Below, one piece after another: positions 7,114 to 16,300 of a stretch of 36,472 nt of DNA (positions are counted from its first letter, which is position 1; the number at the start of each line of letters is the position of its first letter). Location of the stretch: positions 1-36,472 of the forward strand of contig CBDUQN010000022.1 of assembly GCA_965369375.1 (NCBI GenBank), in the 5' to 3' direction. The DNA comes from CBDUQN01 sp965369375 (GTDB taxonomy: Bacteria; Krumholzibacteriota; Krumholzibacteriia; Krumholzibacteriales; Krumholzibacteriaceae). The position numbers were made by a program, and so were the translations under genes. Under the pieces are notes generated by a model. It was not told where the DNA came from, did no database searches, and was given only the letters and a program-made list of their open reading frames with translations.

Positions 7114-7959
7114 ATGATGGCCGCTATTACCATGAACGTGATTATGGGCTCAGTGATCCTCTTGATGCTGGGTGCCGGATTGGGTATAGCATTCAGACAG
7201 CTAATCGATTTCATAAAACGATTGCGGCTCGTAGGAATCGGACTTCTGGCAAATTTTGTCATCGTACCGGTTCTCTTTTACCTCGGAATACGGTGGATTC
7301 CCTTAGCCCCGGAGGTAAAGATAGGGATCATGCTGATGGCGGCCGCACCCGTCGCGCCGATGGCCCCCTCTCCTTTTGTTGAGAAAGCAAAGGGGGATGT
7401 TGTCTATTCGGTAGGGCTCATGGCGATCGTTGCCATGCTCAGTGTAGTATTTACTCCTTTGATCATATCCCTTTCCTTGCCCAAGGGTGGGGACATGGTG
7501 GCCGTAGATCCCCTTCAGATCGTGAAAACGTTGTTGATCGTTCAATTAATTCCCATCACTGTAGGGATGGTAATCCGTCAAACAAGAACGGCATGGGCCG
7601 ACAAGTTACTGAAATTTATCCCCAGGATCGGTCAGATCGGCCTTGTCATCGGTCTTGCTATGCTCCTCGCAAAGCAAGCTTCCCAGATGCTGTCGATCGG
7701 TCCTCTGTCCTATTTGATAATGTTCCTGCTCGTCATCGTCTCGCTCCTTGTCGGAGATTCGATACTGATCGGCGAAGCGGGCGATAAGCGCCGGTCACTA
7801 GCGGTATCGACGGCGATCCGGAATATACCGCTGGCTTTTCTGATTGCGAACGAAAGCTTCCCGGGAACGGCCGTAGCACCGGTGACGCTTGGCCTCGCCG
7901 TTTTCACCATGGTTCTATCGATTGTGTACGGTAAGCTGAGAGCCCGGTCGGAAGCCTGA
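7114..7959 (+). CDS. BASS-type (bile acid:sodium symporter family) organic anion transporter
   Basis: 281 residues, nearly all hydrophobic, with about nine predicted membrane segments. Family-like features are a middle segment AAPVAPMAPSPFVEKAKGDVVYSVGLMA, comparable to the PGG..SN....A.GD...S..L core of BASS proteins, a following helix ending VVFTPLI, and RRSLAVSTAIRNIPLAFLIA near the end, comparable to the RRT...E.G.QN..LA segment. BASS members couple sodium entry to uptake of bile acids, pantoate, pyruvate or other organic anions at the inner membrane. The substrate here is unknown; the adjacent lyase suggests a 2-oxo or related carboxylate. AAGGGAG (7098-7104) lies 9 nt before ATG 7114. 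Some divergence in the core makes the exact subfamily uncertain. Confidence 0.7.
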   Translation: MMAAITMNVIMGSVILLMLGAGLGIAFRQLIDFIKRLRLVGIGLLANFVIVPVLFYLGIRWIPLAPEVKIGIMLMAAAPVAPMAPSPFVEKAKGDVVYSVGLMAIVAMLSVVFTPLIISLSLPKGGDMVAVDPLQIVKTLLIVQLIPITVGMVIRQTRTAWADKLLKFIPRIGQIGLVIGLAMLLAKQASQMLSIGPLSYLIMFLLVIVSLLVGDSILIGEAGDKRRSLAVSTAIRNIPLAFLIANESFPGTAVAPVTLGLAVFTMVLSIVYGKLRARSEA

Positions 7960-7976
7960 AGAGAGATTGCTTGATC

Positions 7977-8393
7977 ATGAATATGGAAAACAATCCGCAA
8001 CCACCATGGGACGTTGAACAGGCACGTAGATTGGAAAGATTGGGTGTTTACGCTTTTGTCCGCACCGCCTTTTCCTCCGAGCGATCCCTGCAGTCGTGGA
8101 TGCGCACTTCCATATCGTTGTATACATTCGGATTTTCGCTCTCCAAGTTTCTCGACTACCTGGAGCAGCGGGAAAGCACTCAGTTCTCGGCGGGCCCACG
8201 TTTGCTGGGGCTCGCCCTTATTTGTATAGGGATACTCGTACTTGTACTTGCAGCGATCGAGCATGTACGGAGGATTCGCAAGATGACAGAAAGAGGGCTG
8301 CCCGCTGTCTCACACTTTTCCCTGCCGATCGCCGTATCGGTGGCGCTTGTTGCGGTCGGAATTGTCTCTTTGTTATGGATCGTTATGAACTAA
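7977..8393 (+). CDS. DUF202 (YidH-type) membrane protein, first of a tandem pair
   Basis: 138 residues from ATG 7977; TTG 7971 has slightly better spacing to GAGAG at 7961-7965 and ATG 7983 is also possible. The DUF202 signature is clear: VRTAFSSERSLQSWMRTSISLYTFGFS, comparable to R..LA.ER...AW.RT.LAL...GF of the family. Three transmembrane segments follow: at the signature, at LLGLALICIGILVLVLAAIEH and at the C-terminus. The N-terminal 30 residues are polar and cytoplasmic. Function is unknown; DUF202 proteins are small inner-membrane proteins often found beside transporters. It begins 17 bp after the BASS gene and is followed 13 bp later by its paralogue. Confidence 0.85.
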   Translation: MNMENNPQPPWDVEQARRLERLGVYAFVRTAFSSERSLQSWMRTSISLYTFGFSLSKFLDYLEQRESTQFSAGPRLLGLALICIGILVLVLAAIEHVRRIRKMTERGLPAVSHFSLPIAVSVALVAVGIVSLLWIVMN

Positions 8394-8406
8394 TGAGGAT
8401 TGCAAT

Positions 8407-8847
8407 ATGAGTGAAATGGATAAACCAAAGACGCAGCCGGGCAATGAGGCCGCAAAGAAGGAAGAGCCCCCGAAAGACTGGCGGATACCCTCTGCGCTCG
8501 TCCGCACCGCCTTTTCATCCGAACAATCGCTGATGTCATGGATTCGAACCTGTCTTTCATTGTTTACATTCGGATTTTCGATCACACAATTCTTTCAATA
8601 CCTCGAAGAGAAGCAGGGACTCATCCGGCTCTCGGCAGGCCCGCGCAGGCTCGGTCTCGCCCTCGTCGGCGTGGGAATTCTGGCGCTCATCCTTGCGATG
8701 ATCGAGCACGTGCTGAGGATTCGGAGAATGAAGGAGGAGGGACTGCCGCCCGACTCTTCGTCCTTTCTGCCTATCGGCTCGGCAGTCGCGCTTCTCGCGA
8801 TCGGGATTGTTGCATTGATCAGTATCATGATGAAATGGACACTGTAG
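8407..8847 (+). CDS. DUF202 (YidH-type) membrane protein, second of a tandem pair
   Basis: 146 residues, ATG 8407 with GAGGA (8395-8399) seven bases upstream. It has the same signature as its neighbour (VRTAFSSEQSLMSWIRTCLSLFTFGFS), the same AGPR.LGLAL segment and three transmembrane helices. The N-terminal 30 residues are Lys/Glu/Pro-rich and differ from the first copy. The two genes are a local duplication that has diverged, suggesting a hetero-oligomer or divided roles. It precedes a SulP transporter, whose coding frame begins within about 14 bp of this stop, so the pair is very probably translated from the same mRNA. Confidence 0.85.
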   Translation: MSEMDKPKTQPGNEAAKKEEPPKDWRIPSALVRTAFSSEQSLMSWIRTCLSLFTFGFSITQFFQYLEEKQGLIRLSAGPRRLGLALVGVGILALILAMIEHVLRIRRMKEEGLPPDSSSFLPIGSAVALLAIGIVALISIMMKWTL

Positions 8848-8860
8848 TCTATTGGAGTAA

Positions 8861-10627
8861 CTGATAGAGCAACAAAACGGGAATAAGCGATCCAACTGGA
8901 TCACATCGGTTTTACCGATCACCCAGTGGTTAAGCGATTATCAACGGGCATGGCTCCGGCCCGATATCATGGGAGGGCTCGCCGTCTGGGCGATGACGGT
9001 GCCCCAGGCGCTCGCCTATGCCGGGATCGCCGGTGTGCCGCCGGTCTACGGGCTCTATGCGATCCCGCTGGCGATGATAGCCTACGCCGTTCTTGGAACA
9101 TCTCGTACGCTGAGTGTCGGCCCCGAATCGGGGATCGCGATCATCTCGGCGGTCACCGTGACAGCGCTCGCAGCGGGGCATCCGGGTGATTTTCTGGCGT
9201 TAACCGCACTGCTGACCTTCATGGTCGGTTTGCTCTTTTTGATTTTCGGTCTCCTGCGCCTCGGATGGGTGGCCAACTTCCTATCTCAGCCTGTGCTGCA
9301 GGGTCTCACCCAGGGCATAGCCCTCACGGTGATCATCAGTCAGATACCGATTCTCCTCGGAACGCAGGCTGGATTCGGGCAGATGGTCACGAAACTCGGC
9401 GAGTCGTACCATACCGGTTTCTTTCTCACGGGGTGGTCGGTCCTGTCAACGCTGGGATCGTCTCATGCAGCCACCATGGTGGTGGGGCTCGGCGCTCTGG
9501 CGTTGCTGTTCGCCTTAAAACGTTTTTCGCCGAGCGCGCCCTCAGCTCTGATTGCCGTTATTCTAAGCGTTCTGGCCGTTCATTTTCTCGGTCTCGCCGA
9601 GAGCGGAGTCAATGTGATCGGCGAGGTGAAAACAGGGATGGTCGGCCTTTCCGTTCCTGCGATAAGCATTGGAAAGATATTGACCCTCTTGCCGGGAGCT
9701 TTTGCCATATTGCTCGTCGGCTATTCGGTTTCCCTCAGCGTGGCATCCGTGAGTGCGCAGGCGACCGGTGAGGAGATAAACCCGAATCAGGAATTGGTGG
9801 GACTCGGGGTAGCGAATCTCGGGTCGGCGCTGAGCTCCGGATTCGTCGTGTGCGGCAGTTTGTCACGAGGAGTCGTGATCAGACGGGCCGGCGGCAGGAC
9901 ACAAGTCGTCTCCCTCGTCAATGGGCTACTCGTTTTTCTGACCCTTCTCTTCCTGTTGCCCCTCTTCTTCAAGCTCCCGGACGCCGTTCTGAGCGCGATC
10001 GTCATACAGGCTATGTCCGGTCTACTCAATTTCGCCTACTTTGGGAGGCTGTTCAGGATCAATCGAGGAGACTTCGCTTACGCGATGGTGACGCTCTTCG
10101 GTGTGCTCGTGCTGGGCATTCTGCAGGGTGTAGCGCTCGGTGTCATCCTGTCCCTTATCGTTCTCATTCGCCACGTCAGCAGCCCCAGGATAGCGGTTCT
10201 CGGTAGGCTCCAGGGGACGACGACCTATCGTGATTCATCTGTCTATCCGGAAACTGAGACCATCCCCGGTCTGCTGATCTTTCGCTTCGATGCTCCGATC
10301 ATATTTGCCAATGCCCGGGGCTTCGCCGATGAGGTGCGGCGGCTCATCAAGGCGGAGGCGACGCCTGTATCGGAGGTGCTGGTCGCTGGGCAGCAAATCA
10401 ACCATCTCGATTCTACAGGCGCCGACCAGTTGACGAAGCTGTTCGACGAGTTGGCGAAGAAAGGGATCAAGGTTTCCTTCGCCGAGGCGAAGCACGCGCT
10501 TCGGGATGCGATGCGCAAGACGGGCCTGGAAGAAAAAATCGGCATGAATCGCTTCCACGAATCAATCGAGGACGCTGTCGGGATCTTTCTCCAAAGCACT
10601 GATCAGGCTCGTGGTGAGCGGCGATAA
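8861..10627 (+). CDS. SulP-family anion transporter with C-terminal STAS domain
   Basis: About 588 residues. The SulP core is recognisable by the N-terminal LRPDIMGGLAVWAMTVPQAL and AYAGIAGVPPVYGLYA segments, about 10-14 membrane helices, then GIVVGVA.. type helices before a cytoplasmic STAS domain (LIFRFDAPIIFANA, helix, INHLDSTGADQL). SulP proteins move sulphate, bicarbonate, dicarboxylates or other anions. The first ATG in frame (8969) falls inside the conserved N-terminal segment, cutting off the LPITQWLSDYQRAWLRPDI part. The frame is open back to a TAA at 8858-8860 with no ATG, GTG or TTG. GGAG at 8854-8857 precedes CTG 8861 and ATA 8864, so a rare start codon is likely; 8861 is a provisional choice. 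It is the last gene of the putative module. Confidence 0.85.
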   Translation: MIEQQNGNKRSNWITSVLPITQWLSDYQRAWLRPDIMGGLAVWAMTVPQALAYAGIAGVPPVYGLYAIPLAMIAYAVLGTSRTLSVGPESGIAIISAVTVTALAAGHPGDFLALTALLTFMVGLLFLIFGLLRLGWVANFLSQPVLQGLTQGIALTVIISQIPILLGTQAGFGQMVTKLGESYHTGFFLTGWSVLSTLGSSHAATMVVGLGALALLFALKRFSPSAPSALIAVILSVLAVHFLGLAESGVNVIGEVKTGMVGLSVPAISIGKILTLLPGAFAILLVGYSVSLSVASVSAQATGEEINPNQELVGLGVANLGSALSSGFVVCGSLSRGVVIRRAGGRTQVVSLVNGLLVFLTLLFLLPLFFKLPDAVLSAIVIQAMSGLLNFAYFGRLFRINRGDFAYAMVTLFGVLVLGILQGVALGVILSLIVLIRHVSSPRIAVLGRLQGTTTYRDSSVYPETETIPGLLIFRFDAPIIFANARGFADEVRRLIKAEATPVSEVLVAGQQINHLDSTGADQLTKLFDELAKKGIKVSFAEAKHALRDAMRKTGLEEKIGMNRFHESIEDAVGIFLQSTDQARGERR

Positions 10628-10718
10628 TCATTTCAGATTCGTCTTCGCCTGAGAAACCGCGAAAAGCCCACCATGAAGATACCTCTTGTCGGGATGGGGG
10701 CCGGCATTTAGAATCAAA

Positions 10719-10753
10719 TTGACAGGATATTAGAAAAGCAGTAACTTGGTTAC
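10719..10753 (+). promoter_or_regulatory. Promoter-like sequence with an overlapping 13-bp dyad
   Basis: TTGACA (10719-10724), 17-bp spacer, TAACTT (10742-10747, a weak -10). Overlapping the -10 is a perfect dyad GTAAC-TTG-GTTAC (10741-10753), well placed to be a repressor operator for the DUF4136 gene that starts 71 bp downstream. Confidence 0.45.
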
Positions 10754-10823
10754 ATATATCATTTAAGGCTGAAAGATGAGCAAGAAGTGGAAGCAATATG
10801 AACCTAGTAAGGGAGGTCCCGCG

Positions 10824-11393
10824 GTGAGAAATCTTATTGCCATGCTCGTTTGTTGCGCGATGCTCTTTGTCATGGGCTGTTCATCGCTAACGGTGAACTA
10901 TGATTACGACAAAGAGGCCGATTTTTCGAGTTACAAGACATATGCTTGGGTTGCACAGCAGGCAGCGGCGGCCGGCAATGCAAGAGCGGCGCAAGCCAGT
11001 GATCAGCTCTTCATCAAGCGCCTCAAAACAGCGGGGAACAGCCAGCTAGAGGCTAAGGGATACAAGATAGACGTGGAAGATCCCGACTTCGTGATCGCAT
11101 ACCATATCGGCGTCGAAAACAAGACACAAGTCACCGATTGGGGATACTCGTACGGCCCCGGCTATGGAATGGGCTATGGAGGAGGCTGGGGGGGCGGCAG
11201 TAACATCGATGTCTCCACTTATGAGGAAGGCACGCTGATACTGGACTTCTACGATTACAGCACCAAGCAGCTCGTCTGGCGCGGTACCGCTACGAAGGCC
11301 CTCTCGAGCAATCCCGATCCGGAGAAGGCCGAAGCGAAAGTGAATGAAATCGTGGCGAAAATGCTGGAGAATTTCCCGCCGCCGCAGAAGTAA
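10824..11393 (+). CDS. DUF4136-family lipoprotein, first of a tandem pair
   Basis: 189 residues from GTG 10824. This start is preferred to ATG 10776 because GGGAGG (10811-10816) ends 7 nt upstream and because the tandem paralogue starts identically (GGAGGTC..CG..GTGAGAAATCTT around the GTG). A lipoprotein signal ends in the lipobox VMGC (Cys near residue 19). The mature part has the DUF4136 hallmarks VNYDYDKEADFSSYKTYAW, DPDFVIAYHIG, a Gly/Tyr-rich loop GYGMGYGGGWGGG, GTLILDFYD, QLVWRGTA and a terminal helix of the IVAKMLENFPP type. The domain is widespread in envelope lipoproteins with unknown function. It is separated by 106 bp from the second copy, which has its own promoter-like sequence. 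Confidence 0.88.
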   Translation: MRNLIAMLVCCAMLFVMGCSSLTVNYDYDKEADFSSYKTYAWVAQQAAAAGNARAAQASDQLFIKRLKTAGNSQLEAKGYKIDVEDPDFVIAYHIGVENKTQVTDWGYSYGPGYGMGYGGGWGGGSNIDVSTYEEGTLILDFYDYSTKQLVWRGTATKALSSNPDPEKAEAKVNEIVAKMLENFPPPQK

Positions 11394-11423
11394 TTGACTC
11401 GATTTCGTATGATATCGTAATGT
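11394..11423 (+). promoter_or_regulatory. Sigma-70-like promoter before the second DUF4136 gene
   Basis: TTGACT (11394-11399), 18-bp spacer, TAATGT (11418-11423), starting directly after the stop of the upstream gene. Consensus match is moderate. Confidence 0.35.
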
Positions 11424-11499
11424 TCTGTTGTAGCGCGCCTGAGGGCGTGTGAATGGTTGGGGTGTCTGCTAAGCTATTTGCATTAAAGGAGGTCTCGCA

Positions 11500-12042
11500 G
11501 TGAGAAATCTTCTGCTCATGCTCGTCTGCTTTTCCGCTCTCATTGCTGTCGGCTGCTCATCGGTCACGATAAACTACGATTACGACAGTGAAGTGGATTT
11601 TTCGAAGTACAAGAATTTTGCGTGGATGGCGCCGAATGTGGCGGTGGGCGACGCCCGGGCGGCGAGGCACGAGAACACGCTCTTCTACAAGCGCTTCAGG
11701 AATGCAATGGACAGCCAGCTCGGGGCGAAGGGGTACAAGGTCGACGCGGATGACCCCCACTTTGTGATCGTCTATCATCTCGGTGTCGAGGACAGGGTGG
11801 ATGTCACCAACTGGGGATACTCGTACGGCCCGTACTGGGGTCCGTGGGGCAGCAACGTCGATGTCTACCACTATCAGGAAGGCACGCTGATTGTAGATTT
11901 CATCGATTACGATACGAAGCAGCTCATCTGGCGCGGAACCGCTCAGAAAGCCCTCTCGAGCAGGCCTGATCCGGACAGGGCCGAAGCGATGATCGCTGAT
12001 ATCGTGGAGCGGCTGCTGAGGAATTTCCCGCCACCCAAATAG
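11500..12042 (+). CDS. DUF4136-family lipoprotein, second of a tandem pair
   Basis: 180 residues, GTG start at 11500 with AAAGGAGG ending 7 nt upstream. Lipobox AVGC (Cys near residue 19). It matches the preceding gene along its whole length: INYDYDSEVDFSKYKNFAW, DPHFVIVYHLGVED, a shorter aromatic loop YGPYWGPWG, GTLIVDFIDYDTKQLIWRGTAQKALSSRPDP and the NFPPPK end. The Gly-rich loop has shortened relative to its sister, which suggests that this loop, probably surface-exposed, is the variable part. The duplication is local and recent enough to keep the same ribosome-binding region. Anchorage to the outer membrane is inferred from the residues after the lipid-bearing Cys (Ser-Ser, no Asp at +2). 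Confidence 0.88.
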   Translation: MRNLLLMLVCFSALIAVGCSSVTINYDYDSEVDFSKYKNFAWMAPNVAVGDARAARHENTLFYKRFRNAMDSQLGAKGYKVDADDPHFVIVYHLGVEDRVDVTNWGYSYGPYWGPWGSNVDVYHYQEGTLIVDFIDYDTKQLIWRGTAQKALSSRPDPDRAEAMIADIVERLLRNFPPPK

Positions 12043-12115
12043 CAGAAAATACCTTTTATGGATATGCGAGATCGGGCTATAATGCTCGAGTTGTATCAAT
12101 ATATCTAGGTTATTG

Positions 12116-12175
12116 GGCATTTGATGAATATATTAGGTGTTTGATGAATGTATGAGGCATTTGATGAATGCCGTC
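12116..12175 (+). repeat. Three 20-bp direct repeats upstream of the lipoprotein gene
   Basis: Units start at 12116, 12136 and 12156, each reading GG(C/T)(A/G)TTTGATGAAT plus five to six variable bases. There is no spacer between units, so this is a tandem repeat and not CRISPR. It ends 23 bp before the next start codon, so it lies in or just before the 5' leader. Confidence 0.85.
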
Positions 12176-12198
12176 ATATCCATGGAGGGATGGTCTAG

Positions 12199-13221
12199 AT
12201 GAAAGGCACGCGTTTTCTACGGGCTGTATGTATTTTTATTCTGCTCTTATCCATCGTCTCCGGCTGCTCCTACTTCAAGGAGAGGAGACGGGTGAACCTC
12301 GCCCCCTTCGCCGAGAACACAATCGCCCTCACCGCCGATATACAGTACGGTCTTTCACAGTTTCATCCGGTCTATCTCTACCATCACCTCGATGGACCCA
12401 AGGTCGAGGTTCTCGTTCAGCGGTGGAAAAGACTGCGGAGAATCCTCGGCGGTGTCATGGCTTATTCGATCGAGGTTGTCACTATATCGGAGTCGACAAT
12501 TTCGCGCGCTGAGCAGGCTGAGGAGCTCGCAAATTTTCTCGATAATCTCCTGAGACCGGTTCTGGAGCAGCCGAGGCCGCGGCTTCATATGACCGTTTCC
12601 AAGTTTGACACAATCTTGACGAATGTCCGCAGTCAGAAAGAGTTCCTCCCTGCGCTCAATGCGGCGCAACCGATCATTGATGAGATTTCACGCTCAACGC
12701 TTGAATACCTCGAAACAATCAGAGATGCACGGGATGAGGCAGTGGACGAAGTTACGATGAAGATAGAAGAGGAGCATGGTGGAATTAAGAAGTATGTCAG
12801 CGAATTAAAGAAAGGCCAGATTGAGATTCTCGACCAGATAGGGTTCCTCATGGCGTACCGGAGAGGCAACAAGGCTGCGATGGATTCGCTGCTCGCTCAA
12901 GCCCCGTCCCTGAGGGAAGTGGTCGAATCGCCGTCACACATTACCGACAAGGATCTCAAGGCGATTGAAGACCGCCTCATATATATACTCTCGACGATCG
13001 GAGCGGCCAAGAAGCAGCTCGAGCCCGACCTCGAGAACTACCGGAACCAGAAAAGGGAAATTGACGAGATTCTCAATATCAGCGATACGGCGATCACCAA
13101 ATCGAAGGTCGCGATCATCGTGTGGGCGCGTGCCCATCGCAAGCTATCTTCGGGTGTCATCGATCCGGCCCGTATCAATCTGTTCGATCTGAGCAAGAAG
13201 GCTATGAAAACGATTATCTAG
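12199..13221 (+). CDS. Helical lipoprotein of unknown family
   Basis: 340 residues, ATG 12199 with GGAGGG (12184-12189) nine bases upstream. The signal ends in the lipobox IVSGC (Cys near residue 23). The mature protein is almost wholly alpha-helical and charged, with long amphipathic stretches (about 80-200 and 225-300) likely to form helical bundles or coiled coils, including a segment of alternating Lys/Glu around EEEHGGIKKYVSELKKGQIEILDQI. I do not recognise a family. It is the first gene of a four-gene + strand block followed by a giant phospholipase-D-like protein and two Omp85-like proteins, so a structural or adaptor role at a membrane is a reasonable guess only. Its 3' end lies inside a duplicated 32-bp segment. 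Confidence 0.75.
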   Translation: MKGTRFLRAVCIFILLLSIVSGCSYFKERRRVNLAPFAENTIALTADIQYGLSQFHPVYLYHHLDGPKVEVLVQRWKRLRRILGGVMAYSIEVVTISESTISRAEQAEELANFLDNLLRPVLEQPRPRLHMTVSKFDTILTNVRSQKEFLPALNAAQPIIDEISRSTLEYLETIRDARDEAVDEVTMKIEEEHGGIKKYVSELKKGQIEILDQIGFLMAYRRGNKAAMDSLLAQAPSLREVVESPSHITDKDLKAIEDRLIYILSTIGAAKKQLEPDLENYRNQKREIDEILNISDTAITKSKVAIIVWARAHRKLSSGVIDPARINLFDLSKKAMKTII

Positions 13222-13273
13222 TTCGGATCTGTTTGTTGGATACGATTATCTCGTTCGAATCTGTTTGTTGAAT
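13210..13273 (+). repeat. Two 32-bp direct repeats at the lipoprotein/PLD gene junction
   Basis: 13210-13241 and 13242-13273 match at 29 of 32 positions (for example ACGATTATCT and ATCTGTTTGTTG in both). The first copy contains the stop codon of the lipoprotein gene, so the duplication began in coding sequence and lies in the intergenic leader of the next gene. Confidence 0.88.
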
Positions 13274-13321
13274 AATAAATATGCGGTACTCCTGAAAATT
13301 CCTCTGATCGGAGGTCGATCG

Positions 13322-16300
13322 ATGTTTAGCCCCGGCGCGCTGAAAGTATCCATGCGGTTTATTATTTTCCTCGCTCTGGCCGTCACCATCTTTCTCATTC
13401 CATCTCTTCTGCAAGCCCAGACGGTGTCTGTGCCGGACGAGGGCGAGTACATCAAGTCGATGAGCTTTGCAAGAAAATGGAAGCCATGGGCCGGCGTGAT
13501 GTTCGTCTCCGACAAGGAGCCGGCATCCACGCGGTATGGCTTCGAGCTGAATCTCGGCATATACCGGGATATACTCAATCCCGTCTACGGTGCTCTTGCG
13601 CTTGTTGGAGAAGGTTACGGGCAGGTCGTCGAGGGTGAGACCGAAGGGGGATTGCGCCTCATGGCCGCGAGCCGCTTTTTCATGGTGCAGGCCGGCGCCG
13701 ACTACTCGTTCCGCGATGAGGACGCCGATTTTATCCTTTCATTCACCGTTCCCATATTCAGGGGGGGGCCGCTCAGGAGGGGTGGCCACTTCCGCCTCGA
13801 TTGGATTCCCGGGCGCGGACATTCACTGCATTTCGGATTGCATATACCGTTTGCCCAGCCGTTTATGGGAAAGACACGCGCTTACAAGGATTATGTGCGG
13901 CTTCCGTCCTACCGTACCAAGAAAAAGCCAGCTGTGTTCGAGGCTTCCGCCGAGCTCGCCGGGGCGATTTCGAACATCCGTGAGGCATCCGATTATATCG
14001 ACCGGTTCACCACGCCGTTTCTCGACGAAGAACGGACCCATGGTGATGACCGCGATTTCATCGAGAAACTCGAGCAGGCCAAGAAAGATATCCTGAGCAC
14101 GAATGAGAACTTTCCCGAAGGCCACACCTTCACTGCATCGATAAACGTGTATCACCGCGAGCTCGAGCGTGCATTCGCAATAGCCGCCCGGAATCAGATG
14201 GAGGAGTACGATCTTTCCCGGGGCGCGGCTGTATCGAGAAGGGCGCGCGCGATCCTGCTCGACGAGGTAGTATTGCCGTACAACCGGCTGCTCGGCGAGC
14301 GCAAGAAGAACGATTCGGTCCGCGGCCTCGGCAAGAAGGCGGGTGAGATCTTCAGGAGCTATGTCGAGGCTTCGTCGATTCCTCCCGCGAACCGCCAGGC
14401 GGTCATGTTCGTCTTCTACTCCCTGATCGATGCCTGGGAGGTCAATCGCAAGGATGCCCGCGATAGGTGGGATGATTCCCGCCTCGTCTGGCTCCCCATG
14501 CATTATGTGCTCAAGCTCGAGGACCACGACACACAGGGCGAGATCGACGCAATAATTGAGAAGGCGTCGCAGGAAAAATTCACAACCGGCAATGATATCC
14601 ACTACGTGATAAACGAGCAGTTTCATCCCGAGCTCGGCCGTATGATACTGGAAACAGAGGATTACCACATACTCTGGGTGCATGATTTCGCCGGCAAGAA
14701 CGGGCTCGGTGATCCCGATAATGTAGGGTACCGTATAACCGTCAGGGCGTATCTACGCGCATTGATCGAGAGGGCGCGCGCATATGATGAGACGCGGAAG
14801 ATCCCCGTCTATATGATCTTCGTCGATCAGTTCTGGTCCCAGCAGAGCAATAGCAGGATGTGGCTCGAGTTTCTAGAGGATCCGATGAATAGAACGATAA
14901 AATTCCCGAAGGAGTTCGCCGAGTGGCAGGAAGAATTAAATAAAGCGCGGAAAGATCTCGCGGCCGCGGTTGCCGAATCGAAGGCGCTGCAGGCGGGTCT
15001 CGAGCAGTATGGAGAGAAATGGCTCAAGAACAGAATCAAGGTCCACGTGAGCGTCACGAATCCTCCCGATTTCTCCTTCAGGAGCGCCAATCTTTTCAAG
15101 TACCTTTGGCTGGTACCTGACATCGTTATGATCGATCACCGCAAGCTTTGTTTTCGTGATGTCACAGAGCTCGATCCGGGAAGGGGCGAAGCGATATTCA
15201 CCGGTACGGGCGTCGGTGAGCACTTCGCCGGGCCGACGTGGGAGGACCGCGCCATCCTGGTCAGAGGCCCCGCCCTGGTGAGCCTCAAGGACTCCGCGAG
15301 GGAGCTGTTGCTCACGCAGGGATTCAAGGAGGATGAGATTCCACCTCCGCTTCGTGCGATACCCAAGCCGGGCAATTACGGTGAAATGGTGGAGGCGCTG
15401 GTGGCCAAAGGATGGGACGCGACGGCGATGCAGGTTCAGAACCTCACCGGCTACGACATGAAACATTCGAATGTCGTGCGGGGAATCCTCTACAACCTGA
15501 TGCCGGCCGGCTCGCATATCTATATCGCAGATTCGCTCTGGAACAGCTTCCTCTGGGGGGGGATGGTGACGGGGGCGGCGCTTCGGGGTTGCTGGGTGTT
15601 CGTCATAACGCCTTCATACGAGAATGCGCCGAGCGACGGCATTCCCCAGATGTCGCGGGCGAACGAGCTTTTCACACGCTTCGTGCTCATACAGAACGAG
15701 ATGAAGGATGTGATAGAAGAGGCGGGGGGTATGTTCAAGGTGGGGCTCTACAATCTCGACATCGATGTCGATGATCAGATTGCCCGGGGAAAGGCGATGG
15801 AGGAGAATTTCAAGAAATACGAGTGGCTCCGCGATGTCTTTCCGTATCACCAATCGGTATGGGACACCTTGTACACGCTGGACGAATACCTTGTGGCGAA
15901 CGGATACAAACCGGTCTACCTCACGGGAGATGCTCATGCGCGTAAGCCCAAGCTTCACCTCAAATCACAGTTCTTCGCCTCGAAAGAGGCTTTATCGACG
16001 CTCGTGCCCCTCGAGGAATGGGGGCCGCTCGTGTGGAATTATGTCCTCGCGAGAGCGCAAATGGTCTCGAGCGAGACATACGTCGATGTCAAAAGTATAA
16101 GATACCGTATTTCCAAAGACGTGGAGCCGCTTATAGACGCCTTCAGCGCTAAGCTTGAGCCCGAGGAAGAAGAACGCTTGATCTATTACCTCACCATCGG
16201 TTCGCATAATGAGGATTATCGCGGTAAGGTGATGGATGGCGAGGTGGTTGTGGTGGTATCGCATTTCCGTGCGATGGTTGCCTATCTCGACTTTACCTCC

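Noticed and set aside
12116..12175. CRISPR array
   Set aside because: The 20-bp units are directly adjacent with no spacers, only three copies, and no cas genes are present. The same holds for 24568-24647.
13823..14683. Antisense ORF of 286 codons inside the PLD gene
   Set aside because: No recognisable domain and the sense frame has PLD motifs; the long antisense frame is a composition artefact.
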